Source: Streptomyces lydicus (GTDB taxonomy: Bacteria > Actinomycetota > Actinomycetes > Streptomycetales > Streptomycetaceae). Taken from it: a stretch of DNA of 64,000 nt. This document shows positions 61,296 to 64,000 of the stretch, in pieces. The first letter of the stretch is position 1. Every line of letters starts with the position of its first letter. The notes beneath the pieces are model-generated. The model saw only the letters and a list, made by a program, of their open reading frames with translations. It was not told where the DNA came from and did no database searches. The stretch spans positions 1,674,001-1,738,000 of the forward strand of contig NZ_RDTE01000003.1 of NCBI RefSeq assembly GCF_004125265.1, read 5' to 3'. Both the position numbers and the translations under genes were made by a program.

Positions 61296-62648
61296 CTAGC
61301 CCACCGGCACCGGCGCGGGTTTGGGCACGAAGGTATAGGCGAGGGCCGCGCCGATCAGGCCGACGACCGTGGCGGCGACGTATACCCGGTTCAGGCCCTC
61401 GGCCGGTGCGGTGCCGGCCCCCGTCCGGAAGAGGACGCCGAAGACCGCGATGCACAGGGTCGGGCCCAGCTGGCGGAAGGTGGTCATCGCGCCGGCCGCC
61501 ATGCCGCCGCGGTCGGCGGGTACGGCGGCGAAGACGGCTCCCGCCATGGCCGGGCCCATCAGGCCGACGCCGATGCCGGTGACGGCGAGGCCGAGCGCCA
61601 CGGAGCTCGCGGTGGACGTGGCGTCCAGACCGCTCTGCAGGGCGCAGCCGATACCGCTGAGCAGCAGCCCGGTGCCGACGACGAGGCGGGGCGACGCACC
61701 GTGCAGGGTCCGTCCCGCGATCAGTGAGGTGGCGAAGGAGGCGAGGGCCAGCGGCATCAGGGCCAGTCCCGCGCGTACCGGGCCGAGGCCGAGGTCCGAC
61801 TGCAGCCACACCGAGGTGAACAGGAGCACCGCGAAGGCGGCCGAGGAGGCCAGGACGCACAGCATCACCGCCGCGAAGGAGGCGCGGCCGAAGAGCCGTA
61901 CGTCCAGCATCGGGTGCGCACAGCGGCGTTCGAGCACGACGAAGACGGCCAGCGTGACGGCGGCGAGGGCGATCGAGGCGCACCCGGCGGGGGTCCAGCC
62001 GTCCTCGCCGGCCCGGGTGAGGCCGTGGACGAGGGCGCCGGCGCACACGGCGAACGTGACGGTGCCGGGCAGATCGACCCGGTGGGCCCGCGGCCGGCGG
62101 TCGTTGCCGAGGACGCGCAGGGTGAGGGCCACGGTGCCGGCGGCCAGCGGGAGGTTGAGGAGGAAGGCGGCCCGCCAGCTGAGGTATTCGGTCAGGACGC
62201 CGCCGAGCATGGGGCCGACCGCGGCGCCGAGTCCGGTGACCGCGCCGAAGACGCCCATCGCCGTGCCCCGGTCGGGGCCGCGGTAGACCGCGCCGATGAG
62301 CGCGAAGGCCGACACCGACATGGCCGCACCGCCGATGCCCTGCACCCCACGGGAGGCAATCAGCAGCCCGGTGCCGGGCGCGAGTGCGCAGCCCAGGGAG
62401 GCCAGGGCGAAGACGGTGAGACCTGCGACGTAGACGTTGCGGGCGCCGAACCGGTCGGCGAGGGAACCGAAGGGGAGCATCAGCACGGCCAGGGCGAGGG
62501 TGTAGATGTTCACCACCCACTGCAGCCCGGAGAGGGGTGCATGCAGATCGGTGCCGAGGGCGGGCAGGGCGACGTTCAGGACGGTGGTGTCGAGCAGGAA
62601 CAGGAAGGTGCCGAGGCAGATCGCCACGAGCGGCCACCAGGGGCGCAT
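61296..62648 (-). CDS. MFS drug-efflux transporter (DHA2/EmrB-like)
   Basis: 450 residues, ATG 62648 after GAGGAAAG. Helix 1 has LDTTVLNVALPAL, the DHA2 motif; GSLADRFGARNVYV is motif A and GLGAAVGPMLGGVL motif C, all typical of proton-driven exporters. About 14 helices fit the length. It is divergent from the Lrp/AsnC gene 90 bp away, which may regulate it. A duplicated GAGGAAAGC lies in the leader (about 62649-62676). Confidence 0.93.
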   Translation of the reverse strand: MRPWWPLVAICLGTFLFLLDTTVLNVALPALGTDLHAPLSGLQWVVNIYTLALAVLMLPFGSLADRFGARNVYVAGLTVFALASLGCALAPGTGLLIASRGVQGIGGAAMSVSAFALIGAVYRGPDRGTAMGVFGAVTGLGAAVGPMLGGVLTEYLSWRAAFLLNLPLAAGTVALTLRVLGNDRRPRAHRVDLPGTVTFAVCAGALVHGLTRAGEDGWTPAGCASIALAAVTLAVFVVLERRCAHPMLDVRLFGRASFAAVMLCVLASSAAFAVLLFTSVWLQSDLGLGPVRAGLALMPLALASFATSLIAGRTLHGASPRLVVGTGLLLSGIGCALQSGLDATSTASSVALGLAVTGIGVGLMGPAMAGAVFAAVPADRGGMAAGAMTTFRQLGPTLCIAVFGVLFRTGAGTAPAEGLNRVYVAATVVGLIGAALAYTFVPKPAPVPVG

Positions 62649-62737
62649 GAGCTTTCCTCTCACGGGAGGCTTTCCTCTCATGGGGGGGGCAGGGAATCGC
62701 TCACACGCTCCGACGACGGGCGCGGATTCCACCAGCC

Positions 62738-63778
62738 ATGCCCCACCTCGTGCCGGATACTGGCATGGTGGGCCCGATGAAGGCAGATACCGTCACCCTC
62801 GACGAGGTCGACCGGGGGCTGGTGCACGCCCTGCAGATCGACGGCCGGGCCGCTTTCCGTGCCATCGGCGCGGCCCTCGGCGTCTCCGAGAACACCGTGG
62901 CCCGCCGCTACCGGCGACTGCGGACCGCCGGTATCCTGCGGGTGGTCGGCACTCTGAACGGCGCCCGGCTCGGTTACAGCGCCTGGACGATCCGGCTGCG
63001 CTGCACCCCCGACGCGACCGGAGCCATGGCCACGGCACTGGCCAAGCGCAGCGACATCTCCTTCGTCCATCTGCTGTCCGGCGGTACGGAGATCTCCTTC
63101 AGTACACAGACCCGCTCCAGCGACGAGAGCGACGCACTGCTCCTGCACCAGCTGCCCCGCACCGCTCGCGTCACCTCGGTCTCGGCGCATCTCCTGCTCG
63201 CCCACTACGCCCTGCCCGACAATTGGGCGGGGCCCGCGTGGCTCACCCCGGAACAGGCCGCCCTCCTCACCCCGCCGCCCGCCGTCGACAGGGATGTGGC
63301 GGCGGAAGCGGACGCGGACGCCTCGGTGGAGCTGCGGGAAGGCGACCGCGCCCTCCTGGAAGCCCTGGGCCGGGACGGCCGGACCGGCTACGCCGAACTC
63401 GCCGCCGCCACCGGCTGGTCGGACGCCACCGTCCGGCGCCGTATCGCCGCCCTGCGCCGAGCCGGAGTCCTGAACTTCCTCGTCGACATCCCCTCGGCCG
63501 CGCTGGGCTTTCGCGCCGAGGCTCGGCTCTGGATGTCCGTTCAGCCCTCGAAGCTCACCGCGGTGGCGGCCGCGCTGGCCGGTCATCCGGAGGCCTCTCT
63601 GGTCGCGTTGACCACCGGTCCGACCAACCTGCTCGCCGCCGTCAACTGCCGTGACGCGCACGACCTTTCCCGCTATCTCACGGAACGGATCGCCTCCCTG
63701 GACGCGATCCGCACCATCGAGACCGCACCGGTCATCCGCACCCTCAAACGGGCCGGCACCCTACTGCTGCCCACGTAG
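62738..63778 (+). CDS. Double-module Lrp/AsnC-family regulator
   Basis: 346 residues; ATG 62738 or, equally possible, ATG 62777. Two full AsnC units in tandem: HTH (LDEVDRGLVHALQIDGRAAFRAIGAALGVSENTVARRYRRL) with its ligand domain, then a second HTH starting about residue 205 (DRALLEALGRDGRTGYAELAAATGWSDATVRRRI) with a second ligand domain ending in RTIETAPVIRTLKRAG. Such fused proteins are common in actinobacteria and probably bind asymmetric sites. The divergent MFS exporter is the likely target. Confidence 0.92.
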   Translation: MPHLVPDTGMVGPMKADTVTLDEVDRGLVHALQIDGRAAFRAIGAALGVSENTVARRYRRLRTAGILRVVGTLNGARLGYSAWTIRLRCTPDATGAMATALAKRSDISFVHLLSGGTEISFSTQTRSSDESDALLLHQLPRTARVTSVSAHLLLAHYALPDNWAGPAWLTPEQAALLTPPPAVDRDVAAEADADASVELREGDRALLEALGRDGRTGYAELAAATGWSDATVRRRIAALRRAGVLNFLVDIPSAALGFRAEARLWMSVQPSKLTAVAAALAGHPEASLVALTTGPTNLLAAVNCRDAHDLSRYLTERIASLDAIRTIETAPVIRTLKRAGTLLLPT

Positions 63779-63795
63779 CGCCCCAGGCCCGGGCC

Positions 63796-63909
63796 ATGAC
63801 CGCCGGCTTCGCCGCCCTCGTGCTCGGCCAGCATCTCGGCCCGCTGACCCTCGGCGGACTGGTCCTGGCCACCGCGGGCACCCTGCTGGCCGGCCGCGTA
63901 CGGAGCTGA
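63796..63909 (+). pseudogene. C-terminal remnant of an EamA/DMT-type transporter
   Basis: A 37-codon stretch (with LGQHLGPLTLGGLVLATAGT and ending GRVRS) matches the last one and a half helices of EamA permeases. Nothing upstream encodes the other eight or nine helices; the Lrp/AsnC gene ends 18 bp before. It is most likely a truncated relic; a small free-standing protein is less likely. Confidence 0.6.
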
Positions 63910-64000
63910 GCCCGGGACTCGCGGCCGGGACCCGCGGGGCGCGAAACCGGCCGCGACGAGACGCGTGTCGAGCAACCGGCCGCGACGAAATGTGTGTCGA

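Overview
The window is about 72% G+C and has Streptomyces hallmarks: GTG and TTG starts, many ATGA/GTGA overlaps, mycothiol-type DinB enzymes, a streptophobe-family protein, SpoIIE-type phosphatases with RsbW-like partners, and an arginine/cysteine leader peptide. I read it as an ordinary chromosomal stretch of a Streptomyces or close relative. There is no rRNA, intact tRNA, CRISPR array, transposase, phage structural gene or recognisable PKS/NRPS cluster.

Layout. 1-6.3 kb: end of a GAF-SpoIIE-ATPase phosphatase, a DoxX-like protein, a DUF4118 membrane protein, a large APC permease and a mycothiol-dependent DinB-like enzyme. A degenerate tRNA-Arg-like remnant lies at 6.3-6.4 kb. 6.4-12 kb: a TetR gene divergent from a PPOX flavoprotein/ferredoxin-reductase pair, an HTH-ClpN protein with a strong self-regulation-like promoter, a zinc-ribbon TetR and an XRE regulator. 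12-18 kb: a xanthine/uracil permease, a streptophobe protein and an L,D-transpeptidase lipoprotein. 18-21 kb: cobalamin riboswitch and metE. 21-27 kb: Tat-secreted phospholipase C, an anti-sigma-like ATPase and a serine hydrolase. 27-34 kb: an apparent surface-glycan island (GT-C-like membrane protein, membrane molybdo-oxidoreductase, epimerase, GT2, DUF2064-type transferase, methyltransferase). 34-41 kb: second SpoIIE phosphatase, BrkB, AidB, a GAF/winged-helix regulator, a luciferase-like monooxygenase remnant and a sortase. 41-44 kb: a three-gene ABC system with an unusual extracytoplasmic domain.

45-55 kb is a full assimilatory sulfur locus: leader peptide, sulfite reductase, a small zinc-ribbon protein, cysH-cysC-cysD-cysN, a sulfonate ABC importer (SsuABC-like) and a sirohydrochlorin chelatase that can supply siroheme to the reductase. 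With the B12-controlled metE at 18 kb, much of sulfate-to-methionine metabolism is represented. 54.7-58.4 kb holds an alpha-glucosidase and two sugar-ABC permeases with no adjacent binding protein. 59.3-61.3 kb holds a second-copy-like enolase divergent from a MarR gene across a striking 32-bp inverted repeat. The window ends with an MFS exporter, a double-module Lrp/AsnC regulator and a DMT-transporter remnant.

Recurring oddities are short tandem repeats (9-32 bp) in intergenic DNA and in disordered protein tails, and palindromic GC-rich elements, one of which sits in frame inside cysN.
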